64,000 bases of DNA from Glaciecola flavus (GCF_042646125.1 NZ_JBHRSW010000006.1:258717-322716); one strand, 5' to 3'. Shown: positions 1-9,054, numbered from the stretch's first letter. A program made the numbers and translations. The notes: generated by a model from the sequence alone, not told the origin.

Positions 1-1636
1 CGGCACCAGATAAAGCATAATGGTTGCCAGCGGTCAGCGTTAGGTTCGATGTAATTCTACCGGTCACTTCGCAAGTCGTAGTGCTACCGTCCACTGAAGG
101 TAATGTAGTCGTGCCCGCGGGACAACCAGACTGAGATTGTACGACTTGAATAGTGCCACCACCAAAGCCAAATGCCCAACCTTGGCGCCAATCATCTTCA
201 CCCACGGCACCAACAAATTCATTGGTTTCGAAGAAAGCGTCTAATGTTGCAGGGTTACCACCAGCAGTCAGTAGGTCACTCTGACTGGTTAAAGTGCCAT
301 CTATGTTTAAACCAAGATTTGCTCTGTCAGCAAATGCTATCAGTTGGTTACTATCTTGTGTTTCGGTGAACCAAGTTTCTAAATTCACGTCACCTTCACT
401 GAAATTGAAAGGCTCATCACACGCAATTACAGAGTTGGATATGGTAATACCACCGTCAGTCAAATTCCCTTGGACTGTTGCGTCGTTATCCATTTCTAAA
501 CACTCACCCATTCCCTCAGGGCCAGTGATAAGTAGATTCATGATTTGCGCACCCGTCTGGTCTCTGAGTAACACACCTTCAGAATCATCTTCACCGTCAA
601 ACGTATTTCCTACGATAGTCATGTTAGCGACCATTGGGCTAGAGAACTCAGTACCATCGCCGCCGTCACCATCGCCTTCAATACCTCGGTTAGCATCTGA
701 GTTGTCAGAAGCATGCTCAATATAGACGTATTGGAGCTTACCGTTGTAGCCGTTGTCCCAATCCACAGAGTCATCTTGAATACCGGTTAATACAAGGTTT
801 CTAACATTTACGGAGCCACCAAAGAATTCAACACCATCGTCAGCATTTGCGTGAACTTGCACAAAGTTGACATCTGTAGCCGAACCAACACCGCCAAAGG
901 TAATTCCGTTTAACTCATTGTCAGGAGCAACTTCGAAACCAGCATATTTAATAACAAAATAATTAAGTGAGCCGGAGTCGTCTGCGCTATCAGTACCGCC
1001 GAAGACCGCACCCTCTTGTACACCTTCAACTTGCAATGAACAATCTGAACCATCTTGAGGACATTTAGTTGAAGGTGCGTTACCTAATATAACCAAGCCA
1101 CCCCATTGCCCAGCTTCAACAGAGTCACCAACAACATCATTAAACGATGTCATGATTACAGGAGCAGAAGCTGTACCCTGAGCTTCAATTTTTGAGTCAC
1201 GGCTCACTACTAAGTAGTCTGCACCTCGGCTACCAAAAATAATCGTGCCTTCTTCAACTTCAAGCGTTACGCTATCCGCTTTATCGTTGCCCACAAAAAC
1301 GGGACCTTCTAGTGCCCATACTGTGTCGTTAGTTAGGCGAACTACGCCACCATTGACTTCGTCAGCCAAAATACGCCCCGATAAAGTGCGAACTTCAACG
1401 CTTTCTCCTAGTGCAGTAGAAACCTGCCCAGATAAGAAAGCAGACGCTGAGCCGGGCTTTGTCTCATCAGGAGTCGTCGGGGTAGGCGCATCAGTATTGC
1501 CGCCATTATTGTTGGTGACGCTATTGTCACTATTGTCGATGATATCGCCTTCAGAAATATTGATATCTCCACCACACGCAGCTAAAGCAACAGTGGTTGC
1601 GAGTGCAGATACTTTAAAAAGTCCGTTGAGTTTCAT
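1..1636 (-). CDS. Beta-helix-type outer lipoprotein (partial, C-terminus off the left edge)
   Basis: The minus strand is open from ATG at 1636 to the window edge, about 545 codons with no stop. The N-terminus is a lipoprotein signal with a lipobox (LAAC, Cys21) followed by a low-complexity Asn/Asp/Thr/Pro linker. The body is rich in Gly, Asp and Asn, with repeated segments such as GVQEGAVFGG, NADDGVEFFGG and QDDSVDWDNGYNG. I recognise this as the pattern of surface proteins predicted to form right-handed parallel beta-helices; no enzymatic function can be read from it. A Pho-box-like repeat lies 63 bp upstream of the start and the phoB-phoR-pstS genes lie just before it, so a phosphate-starvation role is inferred. 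The strand and reading frame are secure; the function is not. Confidence 0.8.
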   Translation of the reverse strand, partial: MKLNGLFKVSALATTVALAACGGDINISEGDIIDNSDNSVTNNNGGNTDAPTPTTPDETKPGSASAFLSGQVSTALGESVEVRTLSGRILADEVNGGVVRLTNDTVWALEGPVFVGNDKADSVTLEVEEGTIIFGSRGADYLVVSRDSKIEAQGTASAPVIMTSFNDVVGDSVEAGQWGGLVILGNAPSTKCPQDGSDCSLQVEGVQEGAVFGGTDSADDSGSLNYFVIKYAGFEVAPDNELNGITFGGVGSATDVNFVQVHANADDGVEFFGGSVNVRNLVLTGIQDDSVDWDNGYNGKLQYVYIEHASDNSDANRGIEGDGDGGDGTEFSSPMVANMTIVGNTFDGEDDSEGVLLRDQTGAQIMNLLITGPEGMGECLEMDNDATVQGNLTDGGITISNSVIACDEPFNFSEGDVNLETWFTETQDSNQLIAFADRANLGLNIDGTLTSQSDLLTAGGNPATLDAFFETNEFVGAVGEDDWRQGWAFGFGGGTIQVVQSQSGCPAGTTTLPSVDGSTTTCEVTGRITSNLTLTAGNHYALSGA

Positions 1637-1698
1637 TCGTGTCTCCGATGAGAATTATGCTTTAAGTACAAAAACGCAAAGAAGAGTAACGTAGGAAA

Positions 1699-1716
1699 GT
1701 GACAAATTTGTTACAT
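1699..1716 (-). promoter_or_regulatory. Putative Pho box upstream of the lipoprotein gene
   Basis: Read on the minus strand, this is ATGTAAC-AAAT-TTGTCAC: two 7-bp half sites separated by 4 A/T-rich bases, the architecture of PhoB-binding sites. A further TTGTTAC-like half site lies just upstream at about 1724-1731. Its position 63 bp before the lipoprotein start suits activation by PhoB. Inferred from the pattern only. Confidence 0.55.
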
Positions 1717-1777
1717 ATTGAAACTGTAACAAAAGCTTCATAATAAAATTAAACTATTGTTTTTATTATACTTTTAT

Positions 1778-2782
1778 CTATTTATCTAAAATAAGATTCA
1801 ACTGCCGCTGCAACAAACGACCAGTAACAGGAAAATAGTGGCTATCACTTACCACCTGTTGACCAGCTTCGGATAACACATACGTTAAAAATGTTTTTTC
1901 TAGCAAAGGTAAGGGTGTATTGGGTGCTTTGTTGACGACAATGTAGAGATTACGAGTAAATGGGTATTTTCCAGACGCTATATTTGTTGCGCTCGGTGCA
2001 AAATATTGCTCTCCATCTACACTAAGCGATATGGATTTAACATCACGGCTATTGTGACCCAGTGCAGCATAACCAATCGCGCCAATACTCGCGCCCACCG
2101 ACTGAACTATTGACGAGGAACTCGGCATTTCATTCACGGTGACGGCGTAGTCGCCATCACACAGAGCGAGCTTTTTAAACAAGTCATAGGTGCCCGATGC
2201 AGAATTTCGGCCAAACACTTGTATCGCTCTATCACCGCCAAATTTTGTTACACCTAGTTCTGTCCATTTGCTGATCGTGTTCGAATGACCGCAAAAACGA
2301 GTAATAGAAAATATTGCATCAAGCTGCGCAATGGTCAGTCTTTCGAGCGGATTGTTTTTTTCGACATAAATATTGATAGCATCTAAAGCGACAACCAATG
2401 CAGTGGGCGGGTAGCCGTGTTGACTAATAAAGCGTTCTATCTCTACTGATGTTAACGCTCGGCTCATGGGACCAATACTCGCTGTCCCTTGAGTCAAAGC
2501 TTGTGAAGCGGTTGCAGAACCCGCGGCTTGTATTTGAAACTTGATATGAGGGTATAAGCGCTGAAATGCCTGCGCCCACAAAGCCATCAAATTGGCTAGG
2601 GAGTCTGAGCCCACTGAACTAATACTGCCGTAAACACCCGGTGTGCCGCGATAATCAAGCTTATCTGTTGTACTTTTGTCTTCTTGCGCGTGTAATGCAG
2701 GCAATGCTGTACACGCAATCAGCAACACACCAATCAATATCTTGTTCAAAGGATAGACAAAAGCTGTGAATACAGACTTCAT
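1778..2782 (-). CDS. PstS-like phosphate-binding protein
   Basis: This is a periplasmic substrate-binding protein of the PstS/SphX family, 334 residues. A signal peptide is visible (hydrophobic core about residues 15-30, likely cut after ALHA at residue 32). The phosphate-binding fold signatures follow: VGSDSLANLM near residue 55, AGSATASQAL with the GPMSRAL segment, and GRNSASGTYDLF, which in PstS proteins binds phosphate oxyanions. It starts 27 bp after the phoR stop on the same strand, so it is probably co-transcribed with phoB and phoR. No PstCAB permease genes lie in the window. It may feed a Pst transporter encoded elsewhere or act as a phosphate scavenger or sensor, so I do not assign the pstS symbol. 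Confidence 0.88.
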   Translation of the reverse strand: MKSVFTAFVYPLNKILIGVLLIACTALPALHAQEDKSTTDKLDYRGTPGVYGSISSVGSDSLANLMALWAQAFQRLYPHIKFQIQAAGSATASQALTQGTASIGPMSRALTSVEIERFISQHGYPPTALVVALDAINIYVEKNNPLERLTIAQLDAIFSITRFCGHSNTISKWTELGVTKFGGDRAIQVFGRNSASGTYDLFKKLALCDGDYAVTVNEMPSSSSIVQSVGASIGAIGYAALGHNSRDVKSISLSVDGEQYFAPSATNIASGKYPFTRNLYIVVNKAPNTPLPLLEKTFLTYVLSEAGQQVVSDSHYFPVTGRLLQRQLNLILDK

Positions 2783-2809
2783 ACAAATTTGTGGCCATTC
2801 AAGCAGGAC

Positions 2810-4120
2810 TTATACACCCTCTTTTTGTTTGATGAGCTCAACAGGCAATAAAAATGAAAATTCACTGCCTTGCCCCACTCTACTCTGAATTTCTAAGTTG
2901 GCATTATGATGGTGAAGTACATGTTTGACAATAGATAAACCGAGTCCTGAACCGCCGGTTTTTCTGCTTCTCGCTTTGTCTACTCGATAAAAGCGCTCGG
3001 TGAGTCGTCGCAGGTGCTTGTCCTCAATACCATCGCCATTATCAATCACTGCAAAGTAAGCACCGTTTGCCCTGCGCTTCCAAACGACATCAATGGTCCC
3101 GCTTGGCGGTGTGTAATGTATGGCGTTAAAAATAAGATTCGAGCAAGCACTCCTCAACTCGGTTTCAACGCCGTACACAATTAATTCAGGGTCAATGTTA
3201 AAAGTGATACGGTGTTTTTTCTCTTTATTTAGTGCTTCTGCTTCTATATTTATTTGTTTGAACATGGCTTGCATATCAACCACATTCTCAAAAATCCGCT
3301 CTGCACTTGACTCTATTCGAGAAAGAATCAACAAATCTTCTATCAGGCTTTGCATCCGATAGGTTTGCGTGCCCATTTCTTGTATCGCTTTTGACACGAT
3401 GGGCGGCGCGTCCACATAACTCGAATCCAACACTTCCAAATAACCATTAATGACGGTTAAGGGTGTTTTCAATTCGTGAGACACGTTCGCGACAAAATCT
3501 TTTCGCATTTCCTCAAGATGAGACACGCGCGACACATCTCTCACAATCAAAAGCAATTGATCTTCGCCGTATTGCATGATGCGATATTCAAATGTCTTCA
3601 ATGGATTGGTTGGTGCCGGAATTTCTATTGGATATTGAAAGTCACTTTTTTCAAGATACTCTACGAATTTTGGATGACGAATCAAATTATCTATGCGTCG
3701 TCCACTGTCATCAGGCCACCGCAAGCCTAATTCTATTCGCGCATTGCGGTTACACCAAACTATACGTACATCACTGTCGATGACAACGACAGCATCAGGC
3801 AGTGCTTCTGAACCTTCGCGAAAGCGCTTAACCAATTCTCCAAGGTTTTTGCGTTTGTTGCGATTTCGGCGCTGAAGGTGATAAATCCCCTCGTAGATAT
3901 GATGCCATATACCAGGTGCACTGGGAGGGGACATGGTTCGGCTTTGCCACAACCATTTAGTGAGGCGGTACAAGTGCACATAGTTAGAAACAAGTAAAGC
4001 GGCAATGGCCAACAACACCGCAAGCGCAATATTGTCAAAATACAGACCTGCAATCAAACTCCCGCCAATATACATGGAAAAGCGTACCACTGTTCTTGAC
4101 CATGATTGCGGATAATACAT
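2810..4120 (-). CDS. phoR: Phosphate regulon sensor histidine kinase PhoR
   Basis: PhoR is the membrane sensor kinase that phosphorylates PhoB under phosphate limitation. The 436-residue product has two closely spaced hydrophobic segments at the N-terminus (about residues 10-50), a PAS-like region (PDAVVVIDSDVRIVWCNRNA, about 108-127), a HisKA domain with the phospho-acceptor H-box VSHELKTPLT, and a HATPase domain with N, G1 and G2 boxes (NLIFNAIHYT, DNGDGIE, GGSGLGLSIV). Size and domain order match PhoR of other gammaproteobacteria (431 residues in E. coli). It follows phoB by 22 bp and precedes the pstS-like gene by 27 bp, so the three form one operon under the Pho boxes ahead of phoB. Confidence 0.95.
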   Translation of the reverse strand: MYYPQSWSRTVVRFSMYIGGSLIAGLYFDNIALAVLLAIAALLVSNYVHLYRLTKWLWQSRTMSPPSAPGIWHHIYEGIYHLQRRNRNKRKNLGELVKRFREGSEALPDAVVVIDSDVRIVWCNRNARIELGLRWPDDSGRRIDNLIRHPKFVEYLEKSDFQYPIEIPAPTNPLKTFEYRIMQYGEDQLLLIVRDVSRVSHLEEMRKDFVANVSHELKTPLTVINGYLEVLDSSYVDAPPIVSKAIQEMGTQTYRMQSLIEDLLILSRIESSAERIFENVVDMQAMFKQINIEAEALNKEKKHRITFNIDPELIVYGVETELRSACSNLIFNAIHYTPPSGTIDVVWKRRANGAYFAVIDNGDGIEDKHLRRLTERFYRVDKARSRKTGGSGLGLSIVKHVLHHHNANLEIQSRVGQGSEFSFLLPVELIKQKEGV

Positions 4121-4142
4121 GTTGAATTACCTTGGTCTTTTA

Positions 4143-4832
4143 TTAGATTTTTGCAGAAAATCTATAGCCTGAGCCTCGCACAGTCTGAATCATTGCATCG
4201 TGCCCATTATCAGATATCGCCTTTCGCAAGCGTCTAATATGTACGTCTACCGTGCGGTCTTCAACATAGACATTGGTACCCCATACATTGTCTAGCAACT
4301 GTTCGCGACTGTATACGCGCTCTGGATGGGTCATAAAGAAATGTAAAAGTTTAAATTCTGTTGGCCCCATGTCTATCGGTTCACCTGCACTGGTGACCCG
4401 ATGAGATACCGGTTCTAAAATAAGACCATTAAACTCAATAGGCTCCTCTTTAGAAGTCGGGGTAACGCGCCGCATAACAGCTTTAATTCGGGCAACCAAT
4501 TCTTTTGGTGAAAACGGCTTGGTCACGTAATCGTCAGCCCCCGCCTCAAGACCTCGAATTTTGTCGTCTTCCTCACTGCGTGCAGTAAGCATAATCACAG
4601 GAATGTCTTTGGCAAATTCATGCTGTTTTAACTTTTTGGCTAGTTGCACCCCACTGCCACCTGGCAACATCCAATCTAGCAATATTAAGTCTGGATAGGG
4701 TTCACAGATTTTGTTCAAGCCAACATCATAGTCTTCAGCTTCATCAACATTAAAACCAGCTTGCTCCAAGACAAAACTCAGCATATCCCTAATCGGGGCT
4801 TCATCTTCAACTAACAAAATGGTACGCGACAT
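4143..4832 (-). CDS. phoB: Phosphate regulon response regulator PhoB
   Basis: PhoB is the DNA-binding response regulator of the phosphate regulon. I place the start at the internal ATG of MSRTILLVEDE (4832), giving 229 residues, the same length as E. coli PhoB; an upstream in-frame start would add 28 residues with no family resemblance. The receiver domain shows the acidic pocket EDE, the phospho-acceptor in LILLDWMLPG, and the switch T and K residues (MLTARSE, DDYVTKPFSP). The C-terminal winged-helix DNA-binding domain contains FKLLHFFMTHPERVYSREQLL and ends VRGSGYRFSAKI. Two Pho-box-like repeats at 4880-4897 and 4942-4959 indicate autoregulation. Confidence 0.96.
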   Translation of the reverse strand: MSRTILLVEDEAPIRDMLSFVLEQAGFNVDEAEDYDVGLNKICEPYPDLILLDWMLPGGSGVQLAKKLKQHEFAKDIPVIMLTARSEEDDKIRGLEAGADDYVTKPFSPKELVARIKAVMRRVTPTSKEEPIEFNGLILEPVSHRVTSAGEPIDMGPTEFKLLHFFMTHPERVYSREQLLDNVWGTNVYVEDRTVDVHIRRLRKAISDNGHDAMIQTVRGSGYRFSAKI

Positions 4833-4879
4833 TTTTTTCACTCGAGTCATTAAATTCGACCGTATTATTAGAGTGCTCT

Positions 4880-4897
4880 GTGACAGTTTTATGAAAC
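4880..4897 (-). promoter_or_regulatory. Putative Pho box, phoB-proximal
   Basis: The minus strand reads GTTTCAT-AAAA-CTGTCAC, two 7-bp half sites with a 4-bp A/T spacer, 48 bp upstream of the phoB start. It lies 44 bp from a second, better copy, suggesting a tandem PhoB operator. Inferred from pattern. Confidence 0.55.
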
Positions 4898-4941
4898 AAA
4901 GCGCAAAAGATGTCAAGTAAAGCCACCGTATTGCTCGTTTT

Positions 4942-4959
4942 ATGACAAATTGATGACAA
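4942..4959 (-). promoter_or_regulatory. Putative Pho box, phoB-distal
   Basis: The minus strand reads TTGTCAT-CAAT-TTGTCAT: a perfect 7-bp direct repeat with a 4-bp spacer, very close to the consensus Pho-box half site CTGTCAT. It lies 110 bp upstream of phoB in the phoB-rdgC divergent region, and supports PhoB autoregulation of phoB-phoR-pstS. Confidence 0.7.
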
Positions 4960-5034
4960 CAAACACAAAATCGGTTTGTCAGTGCCGTTCAAGCTTGTTA
5001 GTCTCTGTGCCCCCAATTTATTGAAGTAAGTATC

Positions 5035-5928
5035 ATGTGGTTTAAAAACTTAAAGATCTATCGATTTACAACGGACTTTTCCCTAAACACAGACACGCTG
5101 CAAACCGAGCTTGAGCGCATGGTATTTAAGCCGTGTAGTTCTCAAGAAATACAAAGTATGGGTTTCGTTAGTCCAGTGCCCAATGGCGAATTACTGTTTC
5201 ATGCAGCCAACAGTGCCATCGGGATTTGCTTAAAGCGTGAAGAAAAAATACTACCCGCAAGTGTGGTAAACGGGGAGCTTGCAGACAAAGTCAAAAAAAT
5301 AGAGTTTGAAACAGGCTCACCTGTCGGCAAAAAAGCACAAAAAGACCTCAAAGAAGACATTATCCAAAACTTGTTGCCAAGAGCCTTTAGTAAGAGTGCC
5401 GTTACCAATGCTATGGTGTTATTGGATCGACAAGTGATTGTTGTAGATGCGAGCAGTGATAGCGCTGCCGAGGTAGTGCTTTCATGCTTACGCAAATGTA
5501 TCGACAGCCTTCCCGTTGTGCCTTTTGTAAAGTCCCAACAACAACATATATTAACCGACTGGTTAAAGCATGATGCACCGGAGTTTATCGAACTATTAGA
5601 TGAAGCAGAATTTAAATCTACCGCCGATGATGGCGCAAGCGCAAAAGTGAAAAAACAAGACCTTGATGCTGACGAGGTACTGGCTCACATTCAAGCAGGA
5701 AAACTAGTCGAGAAAATCGCAATAAACTATAAAGACCGTTTAAATTGCATTATCGCTGAAGATATTAGTATCAAACGCCTTAAGTTCACAGACCTAGTCA
5801 TGGAGCAAAATGAGGATATTCCAAAAGACGAAATAGCAGCTAAGTTTGACGCTGACTTTAGCTTATTCTCGGCAGAGATAGCTGAATTCATCGATGATTT
5901 AAGTAAAGTGTTCGCAGAGGAGCAATAG
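5035..5928 (+). CDS. rdgC: Recombination-associated protein RdgC
   Basis: RdgC is a ring-shaped double-strand DNA-binding protein of the nucleoid that modulates RecA loading. The 297-residue product is close to the usual 300. It begins with the characteristic MWFKNLKIYRF and continues with FKPCSSQEIQSMGFVSP, and carries the PFVKSQQQHILTDWL segment typical of the family. It is transcribed divergently from phoB; that arrangement may be chance. A strong inverted repeat follows the stop before the convergent HDOD gene. Confidence 0.95.
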   Translation: MWFKNLKIYRFTTDFSLNTDTLQTELERMVFKPCSSQEIQSMGFVSPVPNGELLFHAANSAIGICLKREEKILPASVVNGELADKVKKIEFETGSPVGKKAQKDLKEDIIQNLLPRAFSKSAVTNAMVLLDRQVIVVDASSDSAAEVVLSCLRKCIDSLPVVPFVKSQQQHILTDWLKHDAPEFIELLDEAEFKSTADDGASAKVKKQDLDADEVLAHIQAGKLVEKIAINYKDRLNCIIAEDISIKRLKFTDLVMEQNEDIPKDEIAAKFDADFSLFSAEIAEFIDDLSKVFAEEQ

Positions 5929-5950
5929 TCTTTTAACGAAGAAGTGTTTA

Positions 5951-5986
5951 TTGAGTGTTGCTGCTATTTTTCACAGCAACACTCAA
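5951..5986. terminator. Stem-loop between convergent rdgC and HDOD genes
   Basis: A 13-bp perfect inverted repeat (TTGAGTGTTGCTG / CAGCAACACTCAA) with a 10-nt loop lies between two convergent genes. No clear T-run follows on either strand, so it may be a weak bidirectional terminator or an mRNA 3'-end stabiliser. Confidence 0.5.
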
Positions 5987-6022
5987 ATGTATAACAGCCT
6001 CTAATTACTGACAGGCATTAAA

Positions 6023-6856
6023 TTACGAAAAAATCGCCTTTGCATTTTCTCGCAGTTCCACAAACTCATCTGATTTCAGAGTTTCGATATCTTCAAATAC
6101 ACCTCTCGTTTGAGCTTGTGAAAGTACGTCTTCTGGCTTATCAATCAGTCGAGCTAAAGCCGCGCCCGTTCTAACAAAATCCAAATAGCCAACTTGAGAG
6201 GTATTAAATTCAACGTCTCTCCAATGTTCAGCACATTCAATAAACACTTCATTAAAACGCCACTCGCGCATAATACTGCCACCTATTCTGCCTGCTAGTT
6301 TATCGATAGCTACATCTAAAAATGATGGGTTGGCAAATACGCTGTCATGTCTTTCCGCTTCGGTCAATACTGGCAATGCACCAATATCTGCCACTAATGC
6401 ACACAATGCCATGGTATCCAAACTTAGATTATTGTCTTTGTTTTCTTTTTGAAACAAGGTCAACGCAGCCATTGAGTTGGCAACGATATCAATGATTTGC
6501 CCCCACTTTTGTGCCATATATTTTTTTACTAAATCATTTTTGGAGACAAAAAGTTGTTCCATCGCAAGTGCAGTAGCGATGTTTTTAACCTGAGACAAAC
6601 CAATGCGCGTCACCGCTTGTGTCGTTGAAGCGACTTTAACAGTGCGACCTAAATAAGCACTGTTACTTATTTTTATCATTCTTGCGCTTAACGAGGGATC
6701 TTGACCAACGACTTCCGCCATGCCATTTAAGTTAATATTAGGATCATCCGCTGCCTTTCGGACTTTTAATGCAATTGCTGGTAAGGTGGGAAGAACCAGC
6801 GTGTCGTTATTGATTTTTTCGACGAGTATAGTAAGTAGAGCATTTTGTGTTGACAT
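6023..6856 (-). CDS. HDOD domain protein
   Basis: This 277-residue protein is a single HDOD domain, a non-catalytic relative of HD phosphohydrolases used in signalling. Family-typical text is visible: LPTLPAIALKVRKAADDPNINL (residues 18-39), the PSLSARMIKISNSAYLGR helix, and RIGLSQVKNIATALAMEQLF. The HD metal ligands of true phosphohydrolases are not evident. No receiver, GGDEF or other partner domain is attached. HDOD proteins act in chemotaxis, motility or c-di-GMP output, but nothing in the neighbourhood fixes a role here. It stands alone, convergent with rdgC. Confidence 0.88.
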   Translation of the reverse strand: MSTQNALLTILVEKINNDTLVLPTLPAIALKVRKAADDPNINLNGMAEVVGQDPSLSARMIKISNSAYLGRTVKVASTTQAVTRIGLSQVKNIATALAMEQLFVSKNDLVKKYMAQKWGQIIDIVANSMAALTLFQKENKDNNLSLDTMALCALVADIGALPVLTEAERHDSVFANPSFLDVAIDKLAGRIGGSIMREWRFNEVFIECAEHWRDVEFNTSQVGYLDFVRTGAALARLIDKPEDVLSQAQTRGVFEDIETLKSDEFVELRENAKAIFS

Positions 6857-6976
6857 GTAAGAGCCTTAAATTTCAGTTATACAAGTAACGAATATCCTTA
6901 CATTTCCACCTACGAAAGACGTAAGCACTCCCTGTTGTAAGTTTAATCTAATCGCTCAGAAAAGCGATATCTTTTG

Positions 6977-7342
6977 CTATTCAGTTTTTAATCTTTCTTG
7001 GTAAGGTGGCCATCCTAGCGGCTTACCGGCAAGCACATGCAGATGAATATGGTAAACAGTTTGACCCCCATCTGGATTGCAATTCATTACCGTACGAAAC
7101 CCTTGTTGTGCTACACCTAAATCTGCACAAATGTTTGCTGCAACGCGGTACATATAACCAATGAGTGCATCATCATCAGACTGAATGTCGTTTATCGTAG
7201 CAATAGGCTTTTTCGGGATAACTAAAAAATGAACGGGTGCTTGCGGACTAATGTCTTTAAACGCAAGCACTTGATCATCTTCAAATAATATATCGGCAGG
7301 GATCGTTTTATTTATAATTTTTGTGAAGATAGTTTCTGACAT
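6977..7342 (-). CDS. hinT: HIT-family purine nucleoside phosphoramidase HinT
   Basis: HinT hydrolyses adenosine 5'-monophosphoramidates and related adenylates. The 121-residue sequence has the nucleotide-binding start (IFTKIINKTIPADILFEDD), the segment FKDISPQAPVHFLVIPKKPI, and the catalytic histidine triad HIHLHVL near residue 102. It ends in WPPYQERLKTE, as in proteobacterial HinT. It follows uppP by 21 bp on the same strand, so it is probably the last gene of folB-folK-uppP-hinT. Confidence 0.93.
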   Translation of the reverse strand: MSETIFTKIINKTIPADILFEDDQVLAFKDISPQAPVHFLVIPKKPIATINDIQSDDDALIGYMYRVAANICADLGVAQQGFRTVMNCNPDGGQTVYHIHLHVLAGKPLGWPPYQERLKTE

Positions 7343-7363
7343 TTTTTGTCCTATTGAGGTCTA

Positions 7364-8164
7364 CTAAGCAAAAACAAAGATAAGTAACACAACACCTAAT
7401 ACCAATCGATAAATAACGAAAGGCAACATGCCAATTCTCGATATCCAATTTAAAAATAGAAATATACAGGCGTATGCGGCAACAAAAGAAAATGCAGCGC
7501 CGTAAAGTAAAGCAGACCAATCTATTGCTTCATTGGCGCTTACTAAATCGAGCGTGGAAAACAAACCAGCGGCTAAGATAATAGGAATCGATAACAGAAA
7601 AGAAAACCGAGCAGCCGCTTCACGCGTTAAGCCCATCATTAAACCTGCAGTCATAGTAATCCCAGAACGAGAAGTGCCGGGTATTACAGCAACAGCTTGT
7701 GCAATACCTATCAGGATTGTTTCTTTGATGCCAATGTTTTCAAGCTTTTTTATTTGCTTCGCTTTAGCATCGGCATACCACAGCAATAAGCCAAACACGA
7801 TTGTCGTTGTCGCAATAACAAGCGCAGAGCGAGCATAGACTTCTATAATATCTTTCATCAGATACCCAAAGGTTCCGGCTGGGATCGTGCCAATGATCAC
7901 CCACCATGCCAAACGGCTATCTGTGGATTGTTGCTTGCTAAATCCATGACCAAACCAAGCTAAGCTCAAGCGCCAGATATCCTCTCTAAAGTAAATCATC
8001 ACCGCAAGCAAACTGCCTACGTGAACGGCAACATCGAACGCTAAGCCTTGATTATTCCACCCCAACACTTCTGAAGGCAGGATAAGGTGAGCAGAGCTAG
8101 AAATGGGCAAAAACTCGGTTAGGCCTTGGATAATGGCTAAAATAATTATTTCAAACAAGGTCAT
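7364..8164 (-). CDS. uppP: Undecaprenyl-diphosphate phosphatase UppP
   Basis: UppP (BacA) dephosphorylates undecaprenyl diphosphate in the inner membrane to recycle the lipid carrier for peptidoglycan; excess activity is known to give bacitracin resistance. The 266-residue protein has about seven to eight hydrophobic segments and both active-site signatures: GLTEFLPISSSAHLIL (residues 14-29) and PGTSRSGITMTAGLMMG. It overlaps the folK stop by 4 bp, showing translational coupling. Confidence 0.96.
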   Translation of the reverse strand: MTLFEIIILAIIQGLTEFLPISSSAHLILPSEVLGWNNQGLAFDVAVHVGSLLAVMIYFREDIWRLSLAWFGHGFSKQQSTDSRLAWWVIIGTIPAGTFGYLMKDIIEVYARSALVIATTTIVFGLLLWYADAKAKQIKKLENIGIKETILIGIAQAVAVIPGTSRSGITMTAGLMMGLTREAAARFSFLLSIPIILAAGLFSTLDLVSANEAIDWSALLYGAAFSFVAAYACIFLFLNWISRIGMLPFVIYRLVLGVVLLIFVFA

Positions 8165-8673
8165 TTGGCAGTATTACTCCATGTAAAAGTAGAAGGCCAC
8201 AAACGCTGAGCAGACTTATCAAAAGCTTGCCACAACTGCGCATAGGTCTTCTTGGTTTTTGGGTGTATTTGTTCCGGCACTATATCTGCCATGGGTTTGA
8301 GCACAAAGGCATTAAATAGTATTTCTTCGCGTGGTAATACCACTGGAAAATCACAAACTACCTCATCGTAAGTCAATAAATCTAGGTCAAGCGTGCGATC
8401 CGAAAACTTCTCAGCATGCCTTGTTCGTCCGCATTTTGTCTCAATGACTTTAAGTGTTTGCACCACTTCAGCTATATTTGCAGAAGTCGTGGCGCCTACA
8501 ACCAAATTAAGAAAGGTATGGCTAGTAAAGCCAACAGACTCAGTTTCATAAATCGGTGATAAATCAAGTTGACCAAAGGCTGCATGCAATTCATCAAGTC
8601 CTTTTTGCGTATTGCGTTCCTTGTCTATATTTGAGCCGACGCTAATTAATATTGCATGCTTGATCGAGCTCAA
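8161..8673 (-). CDS. folK: 6-hydroxymethyl-7,8-dihydropterin pyrophosphokinase FolK
   Basis: FolK transfers pyrophosphate from ATP to hydroxymethyl-dihydropterin in folate synthesis. The 170-residue protein shows the HPPK signatures: SVGSNIDKERN at the N-terminus, YETESVG, FLNLVVGATT, and RTLDLDLLTYDEV, whose two Asp residues bind Mg2+. It overlaps folB by 4 bp upstream and uppP by 4 bp downstream. The folB-folK pairing supplies two consecutive folate steps. Confidence 0.94.
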   Translation of the reverse strand: MSSIKHAILISVGSNIDKERNTQKGLDELHAAFGQLDLSPIYETESVGFTSHTFLNLVVGATTSANIAEVVQTLKVIETKCGRTRHAEKFSDRTLDLDLLTYDEVVCDFPVVLPREEILFNAFVLKPMADIVPEQIHPKTKKTYAQLWQAFDKSAQRLWPSTFTWSNTAK

Positions 8674-9050
8674 GCCTGACCTTCTTTATCTGAGTCAGCT
8701 TTGCTGCGCCTCATGATTACGCCGACGCCTTTGGCATTCGAGATAATATCGGGCTTGTTGATAGTCAGCGACACGGTCTTTAACGGATAATAAGAAAACA
8801 AGGTATCGAGCATTTCTTTTCCGAGCGCTTCCAGTAATTGAAAACGACTATTGCTCGCCACTTGAGAGAGGGTTTCAGCAATGTGCCCGTAGTCAACAGT
8901 GTCGTCTATGTTATCTGTTTCACTTGCTTTACTTAAATCTGTAGCGATTTCGATATCGACGATAACTCGCTGTTTCTCGTTCCTTTCAAAGTCGTAAACA
9001 CCAATGATGGTTGAAAGTTCGAGCCCTTGGATAAAAACAGTATCTTTCAT
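8670..9050 (-). CDS. folB: Dihydroneopterin aldolase FolB
   Basis: FolB converts dihydroneopterin to 6-hydroxymethyl-dihydropterin, the FolK substrate. The 126-residue product begins MKDTVFIQGLELSTIIGVYDFE with the conserved Glu-Gly-Val-Tyr region, and shows DTVDYGHIAETL and the catalytic-lysine region LTINKPDII. The length is typical of the family. It appears to be the first recognised gene of the folB-folK-uppP-hinT unit. Confidence 0.94.
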   Translation of the reverse strand: MKDTVFIQGLELSTIIGVYDFERNEKQRVIVDIEIATDLSKASETDNIDDTVDYGHIAETLSQVASNSRFQLLEALGKEMLDTLFSYYPLKTVSLTINKPDIISNAKGVGVIMRRSKADSDKEGQA

Positions 9051-9054
9051 AGGA

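Noticed and set aside
1245..1694. Plus-strand 149-codon frame and similar frames at 172-725
   Set aside because: They are antisense shadows of the lipoprotein gene, whose open frame, lipobox and protein-like composition are on the minus strand.
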